Below, piece by piece: positions 1 through 8,936 of a stretch of 64,000 nucleotides of DNA (position 1 is the first letter of the stretch; each line of letters opens with the position of its first letter). Below the pieces are notes generated by a model. It was not told the DNA's origin, made no database searches, and worked only from the letters and a program-made list of their open reading frames with translations. Both the position numbers and the translations under genes were made by a program. The DNA lies in the NCBI RefSeq assembly GCF_001401755.1, contig NZ_AVQK01000023.1, forward strand, positions 94,302 to 158,301. The letters are read 5' to 3'. The stretch comes from Aquimarina longa SW024. GTDB taxonomy: Bacteria > Bacteroidota > Bacteroidia > Flavobacteriales > Flavobacteriaceae.

Positions 1-537
1 AATTTTGATAAACATATCTGGTATAACGTCTTCTCTACCGAATGTAAATGCTGCTGCAATTAGATGTGGTTTTTTGGTTTGTATTATTTCGAATGAAAAC
101 TGAACAAAGTTTATAACTCGTTGATCAATAGTTAACTGATTTAATGTATAATTTACATCATTTCTGGATTCGATTAGAGAAATTAGTGAATCAATCTCTG
201 AGGTATTGGCGTGTATCTGATTCATAGCATCGAGATACATTTCAAAATGACTTTTTGGCTCTCCTAATTCATTAATATCACTTTCTTCTCCATGTACTAT
301 TTCATTTATAAACCGAGATAATGTTGGGTTTTTTCGAGGTGTCCAAGGAACTGATACGTTAGTTAATTGTACTTGTATTGCTTTTAATAATGACATAAAA
401 TCCCAAACGGCAAAAACATGATATTCCATAAACATCTGTATGTCTTCGATCTCTGTAAGGCATTCATATAATTCATGGTTTCGTAATTGCGTTCTTAGAT
501 CTGATAATTCGTTTTCTATATATTGTAATGTATTCAT
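1..537 (-). CDS. DUF3050 family protein, 5' part only (runs off window)
   Basis: The frame is open from an ATG at 537 to the window edge, giving the first 179 residues. I recognise DUF3050, a heme-oxygenase-like helical family of unknown function in Bacteroidota and Cyanobacteria, from the segment VPWTPRKNP, the following [17 protein letters not shown] stretch (here [13 protein letters not shown]), and [11 protein letters not shown]. The family is usually about 230-260 aa, so roughly a quarter is missing beyond base 1. No signal peptide or membrane segment is visible, so it should be cytoplasmic. A copy of a dispersed palindromic repeat lies 53 bp upstream of the start. The family call comes from recalled motifs, not from a search. 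Confidence 0.8.
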   Translation of the reverse strand, partial: MNTLQYIENELSDLRTQLRNHELYECLTEIEDIQMFMEYHVFAVWDFMSLLKAIQVQLTNVSVPWTPRKNPTLSRFINEIVHGEESDINELGEPKSHFEMYLDAMNQIHANTSEIDSLISLIESRNDVNYTLNQLTIDQRVINFVQFSFEIIQTKKPHLIAAAFTFGREDVIPDMFIKI

Positions 538-589
538 TTGCTATTTTTAGGGTATGCTATATCAGTAGTATATGGTTTCAAAAATCAAT

Positions 590-687
590 AACCTCGGAGC
601 AGTCTCTCACGAGGTATGCTTCCGAAAAAAATATTTTGATGTCGAGGCAATCCTCGGGGAATTAACCCCCCAATGAGGGATTAAAAT
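590..687. repeat. Dispersed palindromic intergenic repeat, copy 1
   Basis: About 97 bp that recur, diverged, at 56834-56925, 60169-60265 and (shortened) 63734-63785. Shared blocks are a CCTCGG-type start, GAGGTATGC, a T-rich centre followed by TCGAGGCAA, and the end ATGAGGGATTAAA. Internal complementary arms (CCTCG with CGAGG; TTAACCC with GAGGGATTAA) allow successive hairpins. All copies have the same orientation and sit between genes. No protein is encoded. Confidence 0.75.
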
Positions 688-780
688 GGTATTCTTTTTA
701 ATTTTTCAAATATATAGAAGCTTTATTTTTGATCCCACATAATCTTTGTTTTTAACGCTAATAGTTCTATTAAGAAGGAC

Positions 781-1026
781 GGTCTTCGTAACATAGCGGA
801 CAACAATATAAACAAGGCGGATGGTCTTCGTAACATAGCGGACAACGATATAAACAAGGTGGACGGTCTTCGTAACATGGCGGACAACAATATAAACAAG
901 GCGGATGGTCTTCGTAACATAGCGGACAACAATATAAACAAGGCGGACGGTCTTCGTAACATGGCGGACAACGATATAAACAAGGCGGACGGTCTTCGTA
1001 ACATGGCGGACAACGATATAAACAGG
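781..1026. repeat. 42-bp tandem repeat, six units
   Basis: Units start at 781, 823, 865, 907, 949 and 991; the last is 36 bp. Units differ at only a few positions (ATAGCGG or ATGGCGG; AACAATA or AACGATA). Because 42 is a multiple of three and the unit has no stops in some frames, both strands are open. The plus frame reads a polar 14-residue unit GLRNMADNNINKAD (open from 733 to the stop at 1027-1029) but has no ATG. The minus frame reads a hydrophobic/arginine unit, and an ATG at 1052 gives 109 residues. I treat it as a non-coding minisatellite, with translation not excluded. Confidence 0.85.
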
Positions 1027-1153
1027 TAGTGTTTAATATAGTGTGTTAACAATATCCGCAGGTATTTTGCTTACAAATACGTATCTAAATAATCTTATTA
1101 TAGAACTATTGAGAACTGCCATACCAACAGTCTCTTAATTCTTAAATGTATTA

Positions 1154-2257
1154 TTAGTGTAAATGTTTTTTGAAGAAATTAACGATTACATTAAAGGCTT
1201 CTCTAGATTCAGATAATTCAACATTTGCTGTGAATACATGACCTACGCCTTCCCATACATGCAGATCAGCTTCTACACCAAGTTTTATCAATTGAGTATG
1301 TGTGTAAACGACAGAACTCATATGGAAATCACGAGTGGAAACGATGAGCAAAGATGGTGGGAATTTGGAAAGTATTTCCTTAGAATTTAAAGGAACTAAA
1401 AGCGGGTCATCAAAATCTGGGTCGGCTCCATAATAAGGTTCAAAAACAGTGAAAGGAGCAATTCCTTCATGTCCATCTACGGCAGAAATAATGTGCATCG
1501 AATCTGTTTTTGGTCTTGGTTCAGCAGCAGCCATGCCAATCATTCCTATGGCTCCAGGATTTGGAAGGTTTTCTTTCTGAAACCATGCCAATGCCTGTGA
1601 AACCAATTGTCCACCACCTGCTGTTCCATAAATACCAATATTTTGTGGTTTATATTCTTCTAATAAAGATTTGTATACGGTAGCAACATCTTCACTGGCT
1701 GCGGGGAATTGATATTCTGGTCCCATTCTATAGTCAATACTAATCACTTTTATCCCACTTAGGGCGGCAATAGGAATGGATTCTATCCGGCTTGCTGTCT
1801 GGGAGTCAAATTGAAAAGCTCCAGAATGTAAATTGATCAAAACCTTGTTTTGGTTTTCTTTCGCAATGCCTTCTTTAGGGGTAAATACTTCAGTGTAAAC
1901 TCTATTTATGGTGTCGATTTTAATATCTATAGGATACCTTGCAATTGTTTTTTTGTATACTGGTGTGGTATAAAAATGAGCGGCCAGACATTCTCTGTAT
2001 TGTTTTCTTTCTTTAAGACTGACTCCTTTTTTTGGGGGAGGGCAAGCATGTTGCATTGCTTTCAATGCTTTTACTTTATACGCACGGTGTTCTTTTAAAA
2101 TAGCCTTGGATTCATCACTTAAGAATTGTGATTCTGGTAACATAAATGAGGGGACATGAATTGTTCCTTCATCATCAATCTGCTGTATTTGAGCTTTGCT
2201 TATATAAGTCGTAAGGATAATTGATAGTAGTAATAGAGTATACGTTTTTGTATTCAT
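1154..2257 (-). CDS. Secreted alpha/beta hydrolase-fold protein, catalytic serine apparently replaced
   Basis: I start this at the ATG at 2257 because it opens directly into a signal peptide (MNTKTYTLLLLSIILTTYIS) ending before Gln-23; an ATG at 2317 would add 20 residues before that signal. The 367-aa product matches hormone-sensitive-lipase-type hydrolases: an oxyanion-hole segment NLHSGAF (144-148), the nucleophile-elbow region IGIYGTAGGG (208-216), Asp-310 in STRDFH and His-340 in GVGHVF. In relatives the elbow reads GxSAGG; here the serine position is Ala-213 (codon GCA), so Asp and His of the triad remain without the nucleophile. It may be a pseudo-enzyme or bind without hydrolysing. 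The fold call is good; activity and substrate are unknown. Confidence 0.8.
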   Translation of the reverse strand: MNTKTYTLLLLSIILTTYISKAQIQQIDDEGTIHVPSFMLPESQFLSDESKAILKEHRAYKVKALKAMQHACPPPKKGVSLKERKQYRECLAAHFYTTPVYKKTIARYPIDIKIDTINRVYTEVFTPKEGIAKENQNKVLINLHSGAFQFDSQTASRIESIPIAALSGIKVISIDYRMGPEYQFPAASEDVATVYKSLLEEYKPQNIGIYGTAGGGQLVSQALAWFQKENLPNPGAIGMIGMAAAEPRPKTDSMHIISAVDGHEGIAPFTVFEPYYGADPDFDDPLLVPLNSKEILSKFPPSLLIVSTRDFHMSSVVYTHTQLIKLGVEADLHVWEGVGHVFTANVELSESREAFNVIVNFFKKHLH

Positions 2258-2386
2258 TTTATTATAGATTTTTAACCCTTGAAAAGATGGAAAATTAAAA
2301 TCAGAGTTCGTAGCCATGACGATTTCTTCTAAAGTAGAGCGTGGAATTATAAACCTTATTATCTAGGTAATAGAATCCTGCTTTCC

Positions 2387-3682
2387 TTACTGTATATACC
2401 TCACCATAACAGGATTTTTTAGACGTTCATGAAAGTATTTTATTGTTTTTGCTGGGTCTTCTTCATCAATTTTAAATAGGATATAAGCATTCTTTTCGGT
2501 GTATTTACTTCCCTTTGGCACGAAGGTGTTTGTACTATGAATAAGTCGTCTATTCCAATACCTCCCATTATTAGCACTTGCAGTAATTTTTGTGTGCTTA
2601 TTATCGGTGGGAGAATCATCTCCATAAATATTCTTATTATCGTAATGTAATCTTATTGAGCCAAAGGCAAAGGATTTATATTTATTATAAAAAAATAACC
2701 ATGGCGAGTCATCTGGAATTGGATTTTCATCCAAATAGGTCATCGTGCTTTCTTCATAAAGAGGCAAATGAATAGTGGTTCTCCTAGCTCTGGGAAAGGC
2801 TAAATGAGTAAATAGACTATCCATAGTCATCTCATCATTTCTCAAGAGGTTTATAGAATCGTTTTTTGTGAAGAGTATTTCACTTTCAAAGATAAAATAT
2901 GGGAGACCAGCATAAAATCTATACTTCCCTTTCAGTAAAATATTTTCATACCCCTCAATACGACCACTCCTAAATACACTAAAGTAAAATGGTCCTTTTG
3001 TTGAAATAAAAACAGAATCTGGTGAATTGAGGTGAGCCATTGTTTTGTAATCTAAATTTTTCTTACTAAAATTTGGTGCCCAGTGGATTTTTAGATTGGG
3101 ATTTTTCCGTGCCAATACGACATCGCCAAATTCTTTTAAGGTAAGGTTCCCTAAATGACCAGAACCAAACTTCTGCTGTTTATCTCCCATATATTCTTTT
3201 AGGGAAGCTCTATAGTGTTTATTCTCAACAATTAAATCTAAATGACTGCCTCTAATGATGAAATCAGTAGCTGTCTTTATATCCTTATCTGTTTCTGCTT
3301 TAATAAAATATTCCTTTGTTTCATGTCCTCCAATAGCAATCGGCAATATACCATGAATCTGATTACTCTTATTAAGATTAGATGCTACTATTTGGACAGG
3401 AATTTTTACTTTATCAGTGCTAGAGTATGCATATAACTGATCGTTTTTTTGGCTGAGTTTTAATCTAGGTAAGTTAATAGCGATATACTCTAAAGGTCTT
3501 TCTAACCCTTTAGTTTCTTCAACTTTTATTTTTAAAAGAACAACTTCATCCCTATGGCAACCAGATACTAAAATAATCCCTATCATAGGTAGTAAAAAAA
3601 AGGAACATCGCCTTTTTATGTCATTTAATCTCTCTTTCGATCTTAGCACTAATTTTTTGATTGGAGGATACCAAACTTTCAT
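2387..3682 (-). CDS. Lipoprotein of unknown function, possible beta-sandwich
   Basis: The 431-aa product has a basic N-terminus, a hydrophobic segment and a lipobox (ILVSGC, Cys-42), so it should be a lipoprotein. The ATG at 3682 puts a long basic region before the hydrophobic core; a later ATG at about residue 33 would leave almost no positive N-region, so I keep the long form. The rest is rich in beta-strand-like segments with many aromatics (for example SPWLFFYNKYKSFAFGS) and no other transmembrane helix. It faintly recalls carbohydrate-active beta-sandwich proteins, but I cannot name a family. It lies between a secreted hydrolase-like gene and an AraC regulator on the same strand, with about 130-170 bp gaps, so it need not be in an operon with either. 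Confidence 0.7.
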   Translation of the reverse strand: MKVWYPPIKKLVLRSKERLNDIKRRCSFFLLPMIGIILVSGCHRDEVVLLKIKVEETKGLERPLEYIAINLPRLKLSQKNDQLYAYSSTDKVKIPVQIVASNLNKSNQIHGILPIAIGGHETKEYFIKAETDKDIKTATDFIIRGSHLDLIVENKHYRASLKEYMGDKQQKFGSGHLGNLTLKEFGDVVLARKNPNLKIHWAPNFSKKNLDYKTMAHLNSPDSVFISTKGPFYFSVFRSGRIEGYENILLKGKYRFYAGLPYFIFESEILFTKNDSINLLRNDEMTMDSLFTHLAFPRARRTTIHLPLYEESTMTYLDENPIPDDSPWLFFYNKYKSFAFGSIRLHYDNKNIYGDDSPTDNKHTKITASANNGRYWNRRLIHSTNTFVPKGSKYTEKNAYILFKIDEEDPAKTIKYFHERLKNPVMVRYIQ

Positions 3683-3849
3683 GATTCGATTTTAAATTGT
3701 CAAAATTGCCTATCCTTATTTAACTTGTATCCGTTTATATAGCTTTATAATGTATATGTTTTCGAATTATTAGGATCATCCAATATTGATAAATTAAAAT
3801 GAAATGATATGTGTGATTTATAAATAAGCTTGATAAATTTATAAATCCA

Positions 3850-4905
3850 TCAGCTTAGATTATTCATTTTTCTAAACTGCGAAGGTGTTGTTCCTTTAAT
3901 TTTTTTAAACGAGGTATTAAAAGATGATAAGGTATTAAAACCACAATCATATGCTATTTGTGAGATTTTAATATGACTATAGGAAGAAGATGTGAGCTTA
4001 GAAGTGACTTCGTTAATGCGGTACGAATTAATAAAATCAGAAAAATTAGTATTAAATCCTTTATTAATGATGTGAGATGTTAAATATGTGGGTAATGCGA
4101 TTTGTTTTGACAATTTATCCAAAGTAAAGCTAGCATTAAGGTAAGGTTTTTCTGATATCATAATTTGAATAATCTTATTTTGATAATGGGTAAACTCTTG
4201 ATTCGTAATATTTATATTTTGGTATTTAGAGTTAGTTTCTTTCTCTTCAAAAATACTTTGGTTTAAAAATGCATAGAATGCAATTATATATATATAAACA
4301 GCATAAATAATAGGTCCTAATAGATATGGAGATAACCCTAATATATAGTTTGAAAAATAAGCTAATTGTATACTTGCACCGCCAATAAATAAGATCAACA
4401 ACCAGTACTTTTTTTCTTTTTTAATAGTAAATGTATGTTTATCCATCTTCCTCAAAAAAAGTAATAGCATCCCAAAAGTTAAAGTGGTATAGGTTAATTG
4501 ATGGTATAATAAAAAAGAGTATCCTCCTAGATGCCAAAAATTACTTCCATTTATTCTAAAAAGAAAAGGGAGTAGTACCAAAGAAGGAGCAAAGTGGAGG
4601 TAATTTAGTACATGCCATTTTTTTGGTTTAATAATATATAAGAAATATAAAAGTAATGTTGGAGCGGTAGCATAATGGGCTATAAAACCAATATTTATAA
4701 ACCAATCAGGAAGTGTATCTAAATATACCCATAATAGAGATTTAATAACTCTTATCGTAATAAGAAAAAAGAAAACAGAAAGAAGTGTGTTTGTAGTATG
4801 GTGTTTTTTACCAAAAAACAGATAGATGGTCAAAAATGCACTTTGAATAGCTCCAAAACTACCTAATAAAAGTTCAATCTCTTTTGATATTTTTAATGTT
4901 TTCAA
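3850..4905 (-). CDS. AraC-family transcriptional regulator with membrane-embedded N-terminus
   Basis: The 351-aa product has about seven hydrophobic helices in residues 1-225 and a C-terminal AraC/XylS DNA-binding domain (about 250-348). The first helix-turn-helix follows FTLDKLSKQIALP. The second is the signature ISQIAYDCGFNTLSSFNTSFKKIKG, ending GTTPSQFRKM. This integral-membrane AraC architecture is common in Flavobacteria and is thought to sense a ligand or membrane state directly. The target is unknown; the neighbouring lipoprotein (2387-3682) or a diverging partner lost in the decayed region at 4972-5460 are candidates. Confidence 0.88.
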   Translation of the reverse strand: MKTLKISKEIELLLGSFGAIQSAFLTIYLFFGKKHHTTNTLLSVFFFLITIRVIKSLLWVYLDTLPDWFINIGFIAHYATAPTLLLYFLYIIKPKKWHVLNYLHFAPSLVLLPFLFRINGSNFWHLGGYSFLLYHQLTYTTLTFGMLLLFLRKMDKHTFTIKKEKKYWLLILFIGGASIQLAYFSNYILGLSPYLLGPIIYAVYIYIIAFYAFLNQSIFEEKETNSKYQNINITNQEFTHYQNKIIQIMISEKPYLNASFTLDKLSKQIALPTYLTSHIINKGFNTNFSDFINSYRINEVTSKLTSSSYSHIKISQIAYDCGFNTLSSFNTSFKKIKGTTPSQFRKMNNLS

Positions 4906-4971
4906 ATCGGTATGTGGTTGAAGTAGTAAATTACAACATTTAGATTAATCAATTATAATTAATCTTTATTT

Positions 4972-5222
4972 ATGTATTCTGACTCAAAAAAGGGTAAATG
5001 CTGTATCCAGAGGTCGTACCACTTCTAAAGATAAAATAGAAAAACATACTCCTGCTATTCTTATTGGTACTCTTGGTAGCGTAGTAAATCATCTAAGACA
5101 AGAGCGTTTCTCTACAACACATATAAAAACACTGATTGTTAGACGAGTTTGATCAATCATTAGAGGTTGGGTTTAAAGTAGTGATGAAAAATATCATCGA
5201 ATTGTTACCAAACCCTATCTAA
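4972..5222 (+). pseudogene. Frameshifted remnant of a small gene, family not recognised
   Basis: A continuous protein can be read only by changing frame twice. The ATG at 4972 gives MYSDSKK, then a shift in the A/G run near 4985-4992 leads into RVNAVSRGRTTSK and onward through GTLGSVVNHLRQERF. A second shift near 5140 leads into LDEFDQSLEVGFKVV and a stop at 5220-5222. The joined product would be about 80 aa with a sensible amino-acid mix, unlike random translation. No insertion-sequence ends flank it. It lies directly upstream of the next remnant, so the two were probably a small operon. Confidence is moderate because the reconstruction is by eye. Confidence 0.5.
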
Positions 5223-5235
5223 ACGGATATTAACT

Positions 5236-5460
5236 TTGGCAAAACAAAGGATTACTATTCCTGATTTTGTTAAGCCTGATCAACTGGTTACCTTGTTTCT
5301 TATTGATTTTTTCTTTTTTCATACCCAAAAATTAGAACCTAAACAAGAGTTACATAAGATGTTGTTTACTGAACGGGTACTATACAATAAGGATTTTACT
5401 GATATCACTGCATCTTATTGTCTAGAAGTATTGAGTACAAGTTTTTTTCTTCTTTTTTAA
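5236..5460 (+). pseudogene. Short remnant ORF following the frameshifted gene
   Basis: This reading starts with TTG at 5236 (MAKQRITIPDFVKPDQLVTL) 13 bp after the previous remnant and stops at 5460, 74 residues long. The first 20 residues look like a real protein start. The middle (FLIDFFFFHTQK) and the end (STSFFLLF) are low-complexity hydrophobic runs, as expected when a frame has slipped. I suspect a once longer gene co-transcribed with the preceding remnant. I do not recognise the family, and no ribosome-binding site stands out. It could still be a short expressed ORF. Confidence 0.4.
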
Positions 5461-5550
5461 AAAGTTAATTCTCTATGGTTTGTCTAGAAATCAAAGTTCC
5501 TTTTCTGATGGATACCTCATACCCTTGGATAAGGGGTAAAGGTTGTTGAT

Positions 5551-7320
5551 TTATACAATTCCCATCTTTTTTAATAAGAAAGATGCATTCATATTCTGGC
5601 ATACTCCATCTTTAAATTTATAATCAAAATAGAGTTCATCATTGATAATCTGAGCGTCAAAGAAACGATTTTTTACTTGTGGTAATTCTGTAGCAATTTC
5701 GCATAGACTTAGATCATGAGTGGCGATAATACCTGTAGCTTTAGCTTTGACTAATTTTTCTACGAACTTACGAGATCCTGCGGCTTTGTCTTTACTATTT
5801 GTGCCTTTTAGGATTTCGTCTAATATGATAAAGTATTCTTCTTTTTCTAGTGCTGTTACAATTTTTTTGAGTTGTGTTAATTCAGAAAAGAAATAAGAGG
5901 CATCATCACTTAATGAATCTGATGTTCTCATACTACTAATCAATTTAATAGGGCGATAGGTACATGATTTTGCACAGATAGGAAGTCCAATATTAGCCAT
6001 TACAATCTGTAGTGCTACGGTACGTAAGAAGGTACTTTTACCCGCCATATTGGCTCCCGTGATGATTAAAAACTGTTCTTTATCAATAGCAATATCATTA
6101 TCTACTCTTTTAGTAGCATTAAGCATAGGGTGTCCTAACTCTTGCGCTTGTATCACACTGGTGTCTGATGTTATTGTTGGGTATATATATTGGGGGTTGT
6201 TAAAAGCAAAATTACCAAGAGAGTTATAGGCGTCAAAAAATGCAATTACTTCAAACCATTGTGCTACTTTATCATGATTATTGGCAATCCATTGCTCTAT
6301 ACGATAGGATTGGCGAATATCCCAGAGCATAAGCCCATTTGACAAAACACCAAAGAGCATATTATTACGTTGATCAAAATCATTAAGAATACGGGCAAAT
6401 TGTTTTAGTGTACGGGATGCTTTTTCTTTTTCGGTACTAACTAATTGTTGTTTTTCTTTTAATAGTGTTGCATTAAGATCAATAGTTTCAATTTTATCTA
6501 CGAGTTTATAATATTGCTCAAAGGTATCTTTTACCTGATTGGCATGATTGTATAATGTATTTATTTTTTTAAGCTGCGTTCCTGTAATTCCAAGACCTAT
6601 AAAGAACCAAATGAGCACTATAGGGAACGAAATAATATCAAGAAATAATAATCCTAATGCGAGTATTGAAATTCCTGTTACTATAGCTGGAAGTATCCGC
6701 ATGATTTTAGGTACAAAAGAGGTGTAGTTCTGAAACCAGTTTTGGATCGTAGTAATAGGAACTGTAACGTTAACTAGGGATGCTATGGCGCTAAATTCTT
6801 GTCTCCATTTTGGAAGATTGGCGACGTTTTGTATAGCCTGTTGTTTCTCTTCGATATGATCAATAGTATTGGCATTGAGTAGTGATGCTAATTTATTTTT
6901 TCCTGCTAGTGTAGCGGTACGATTAGTGTATTGAAAAAAAGATTTTTCACCAAATAGGTCGATATCATGGCTATAGAAATGTGTAGGATCTATATATTCT
7001 TTTCCAGAAGAAAGATTGCTTATATCACCTGTAGGAACATCTAGTTCTAGTTGATTGATTTGTACTAGTTTTTCTAATTTATTTTTTACATAGGTAAGAT
7101 TGCTATGGCGTGTGACTAGATAAATAAAGAGGATGATTCCAAGGAGTATACTACCCATAATAATCTGAGTATTGGGATAGCCAAAATATACTCCTGCTAC
7201 TATTAATAGAAAAACCAATAAACGGATTGTACTAGATATTGCTAATTGTTTCTTTTTTTGCTTTAAAGCTGTTGTATGTAAAGAAATTTGCTCTTGATAA
7301 AATTCTATAGGGTTATTCAT
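5551..7320 (-). CDS. Membrane-anchored MutS-like ATPase
   Basis: The 589-aa product (ATG at 7320, MNNPIEFYQEQ; an ATG at 7356 would add 12 residues of no family character) has two hydrophobic hairpins (about 28-70 and 205-245). These frame an unrelated linker and a MutS core region, followed by a C-terminal MutS ATPase domain. The ATPase shows Walker A GANMAGKST (about 421), then SLSDDASYFFSELTQ, Walker B FIILDEILKGT and the switch IATHDLSLCE. It lacks the mismatch-binding and connector domains of true MutS. This membrane MutS-family form is widespread in Bacteroidota, and its role in repair or elsewhere is not established. It is followed on the same strand by yjbR- and DUF4230-type genes. 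Confidence 0.88.
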   Translation of the reverse strand: MNNPIEFYQEQISLHTTALKQKKKQLAISSTIRLLVFLLIVAGVYFGYPNTQIIMGSILLGIILFIYLVTRHSNLTYVKNKLEKLVQINQLELDVPTGDISNLSSGKEYIDPTHFYSHDIDLFGEKSFFQYTNRTATLAGKNKLASLLNANTIDHIEEKQQAIQNVANLPKWRQEFSAIASLVNVTVPITTIQNWFQNYTSFVPKIMRILPAIVTGISILALGLLFLDIISFPIVLIWFFIGLGITGTQLKKINTLYNHANQVKDTFEQYYKLVDKIETIDLNATLLKEKQQLVSTEKEKASRTLKQFARILNDFDQRNNMLFGVLSNGLMLWDIRQSYRIEQWIANNHDKVAQWFEVIAFFDAYNSLGNFAFNNPQYIYPTITSDTSVIQAQELGHPMLNATKRVDNDIAIDKEQFLIITGANMAGKSTFLRTVALQIVMANIGLPICAKSCTYRPIKLISSMRTSDSLSDDASYFFSELTQLKKIVTALEKEEYFIILDEILKGTNSKDKAAGSRKFVEKLVKAKATGIIATHDLSLCEIATELPQVKNRFFDAQIINDELYFDYKFKDGVCQNMNASFLLKKMGIV

Positions 7321-7407
7321 TTTATATGGATGAAAATAGAGTCCTAAGTGTATCACAAACGCTTTTTTTTTATAACGTATGTTTTGTCTTTTCTCTATTT
7401 TTTATGA

Positions 7408-7764
7408 TTAAAGGTTTTCTAATTCTTGTTTTACTTTTTTAGTTAAGCCACTTACTACTAGATTATAAGAATGATCAATTAGTTCGAGTATCATATTAGT
7501 AGCTAAATTTCCAGAAAAGTTAACAGTATTCCAGTGTTTTTTACTCATATGATATCCGGGAGTAATTTCTGGATGATACTCACGGAGTTCGATAGCACGA
7601 TCAGGATCACATTTTAGGTTAACACTAAATGGGATTCGTTCTAATCCAGTGAGTGCAAACATTTTTCCCATTACTTTAAAAACAAGGGTAGTTTTATCAA
7701 AAGGAAATTCTTCTGTAACTCCTTTTTTGGATAAACAATATTCTCTGAATGCTTCGATATTCAT
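7408..7764 (-). CDS. MmcQ/YjbR family DNA-binding protein
   Basis: The 118-aa product fits the MmcQ/YjbR (CyaY-like fold) family in length and motifs: an N-terminal LSKKGVTEEFPF, then LVFKVMGKMFAL, LKCDPDRAIELRE, and the conserved HMSKKHWNTV-type region (here YHMSKKHWNTVNFSG). Members bind double-stranded DNA in vitro, but the physiological role is unclear. It begins 1 bp from the stop of the DUF4230 gene, so the two are almost certainly co-transcribed. No signal peptide or membrane helix is present. Confidence 0.92.
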   Translation of the reverse strand: MNIEAFREYCLSKKGVTEEFPFDKTTLVFKVMGKMFALTGLERIPFSVNLKCDPDRAIELREYHPEITPGYHMSKKHWNTVNFSGNLATNMILELIDHSYNLVVSGLTKKVKQELENL

Positions 7765-7765
7765 T

Positions 7766-8383
7766 TTATTCTAACTGTTTTATATCCTGATTATTGTCAT
7801 CAAACTTTAATGCAGTGTAATCTAATGTCCATCCAATAGATTCTGCAAGGGTTTCCATAAGAGCAATTGCTGTTAGGGCTTCTTTTTTTGCAGATTCCAT
7901 TAGCCCGCTTTGTGGGATTTTATCTTTGATAAATTGTTTCGCTTCTTTATTAAGGTCAGTAAGGTCTGTAGAGGTAAAAGGATTTAACCAACCGTCTTTT
8001 TTATCGTAGTATTTAAAGTCGGTTTCTATGGTTAGGAGTTTTGGTTGCGGAAAATGAGTAAGAATAATCCGTTTATTTTTGGTATCACTTTCTAGTGTTA
8101 CCTGAGATAAATCAAAGCCTATGTGGGCTTTAGCTTCTATAATAATTAATGCTTTTTTGGTTCCGGAGAGTAGTTTAAAAAATTTTTCTTTTACACTCTC
8201 ATAATGATAGATTTCTGCAAAATCACCTTCTACAGTGACGAGTTTACATACACTCTTTATTTTTTCTTTTAGTACGGTAGATTGGGTTTGTACAGAGGAT
8301 TTGTTTTTTGCAGCGCTAAACTTTGCAAAAATAAAGTATGCTGAGATAGCACCTCCTAAAAGTCCTATAAACAATAATTCCAT
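7766..8383 (-). CDS. DUF4230 family membrane-anchored protein
   Basis: The 205-aa product has one N-terminal transmembrane helix (about residues 2-20). A soluble domain follows with the DUF4230 hallmarks: KLVTVEGDFAEIYHYES, KKALIIIEAKAHIGFDLSQV, and a C-terminal helical region with KEALTAIALMETLAESIGW. The family is common in Bacteroidota and Firmicutes, and its function is unknown. The domain should face the periplasm or lie along the membrane. It is the first gene of a tight pair with the YjbR-type gene downstream. Confidence 0.88.
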   Translation of the reverse strand: MELLFIGLLGGAISAYFIFAKFSAAKNKSSVQTQSTVLKEKIKSVCKLVTVEGDFAEIYHYESVKEKFFKLLSGTKKALIIIEAKAHIGFDLSQVTLESDTKNKRIILTHFPQPKLLTIETDFKYYDKKDGWLNPFTSTDLTDLNKEAKQFIKDKIPQSGLMESAKKEALTAIALMETLAESIGWTLDYTALKFDDNNQDIKQLE

Positions 8384-8437
8384 GGGTGTAAATATAAGGA
8401 AGAATATTGTTTATAGGAGTTGTAGCTAAGATATTAA

Positions 8438-8809
8438 TCAATCAACTACTGAGAAGCCTTCATCTAGTAAACGGTTGATATGTTTTTTATCTACAGTGAT
8501 TGTGATTGTAGGACCTGCACAGATCTCGCAGGCTTCGCAAGAAGAGATGTTACTAGGGGTATCATTCTGAAAACCCTTAAGTTCTATATCTAGGTTTTTT
8601 AGATAATTAGCGACTTGGTTTTCGAGATTGCTTCCTTGTACACCTATCCAAGGTTCTTTACATTGTTTTGTAGTTATTCTAAGCTTTGCTAAACCAATCT
8701 TAGGGGTTGTTTGATTATGATCATCATCATTAGAACACGATAAAAAAATTAGGGTTGATAACAATAGGATGCTAAAAACTTTAAATAAACTAGATAATAA
8801 TATTTTCAT
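8438..8809 (-). CDS. Small cysteine-containing lipoprotein, function unknown
   Basis: The 123-aa product has a signal sequence and lipobox (LIFLSC, Cys-25) followed by an acidic stretch (SNDDDH), a typical Flavobacteriaceae surface-lipoprotein export tag. The mature part holds a CEACEIC cluster (about residues 92-98) that could form disulfides or bind metal, and one more cysteine in KQCKEPWIG. I do not recognise a family. It is separated from the upstream methyltransferase by a long inverted repeat. Confidence 0.7.
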   Translation of the reverse strand: MKILLSSLFKVFSILLLSTLIFLSCSNDDDHNQTTPKIGLAKLRITTKQCKEPWIGVQGSNLENQVANYLKNLDIELKGFQNDTPSNISSCEACEICAGPTITITVDKKHINRLLDEGFSVVD

Positions 8810-8936
8810 GTTTTACAATTTTTGGTATATTATATAGATGTGATAGTACCTTAGAGGTTGTAACTACACAGTGTTATAGTTTTGTTAAATTCTCTTCTCT
8901 CCCTTAATCGAAACCACCTAATTTCAGTACGATTTT

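Noticed and set aside
781..1026. Possible CRISPR array
   Set aside because: The units are head-to-tail with no spacers between them, and no cas genes are nearby.
723..1052. 109-residue minus-strand reading across the tandem repeat
   Set aside because: Both strands are open only because the 42-bp unit has no stops. The product is a monotonous 14-residue hydrophobic/arginine repeat with no family, so it is listed as a repeat rather than a gene.
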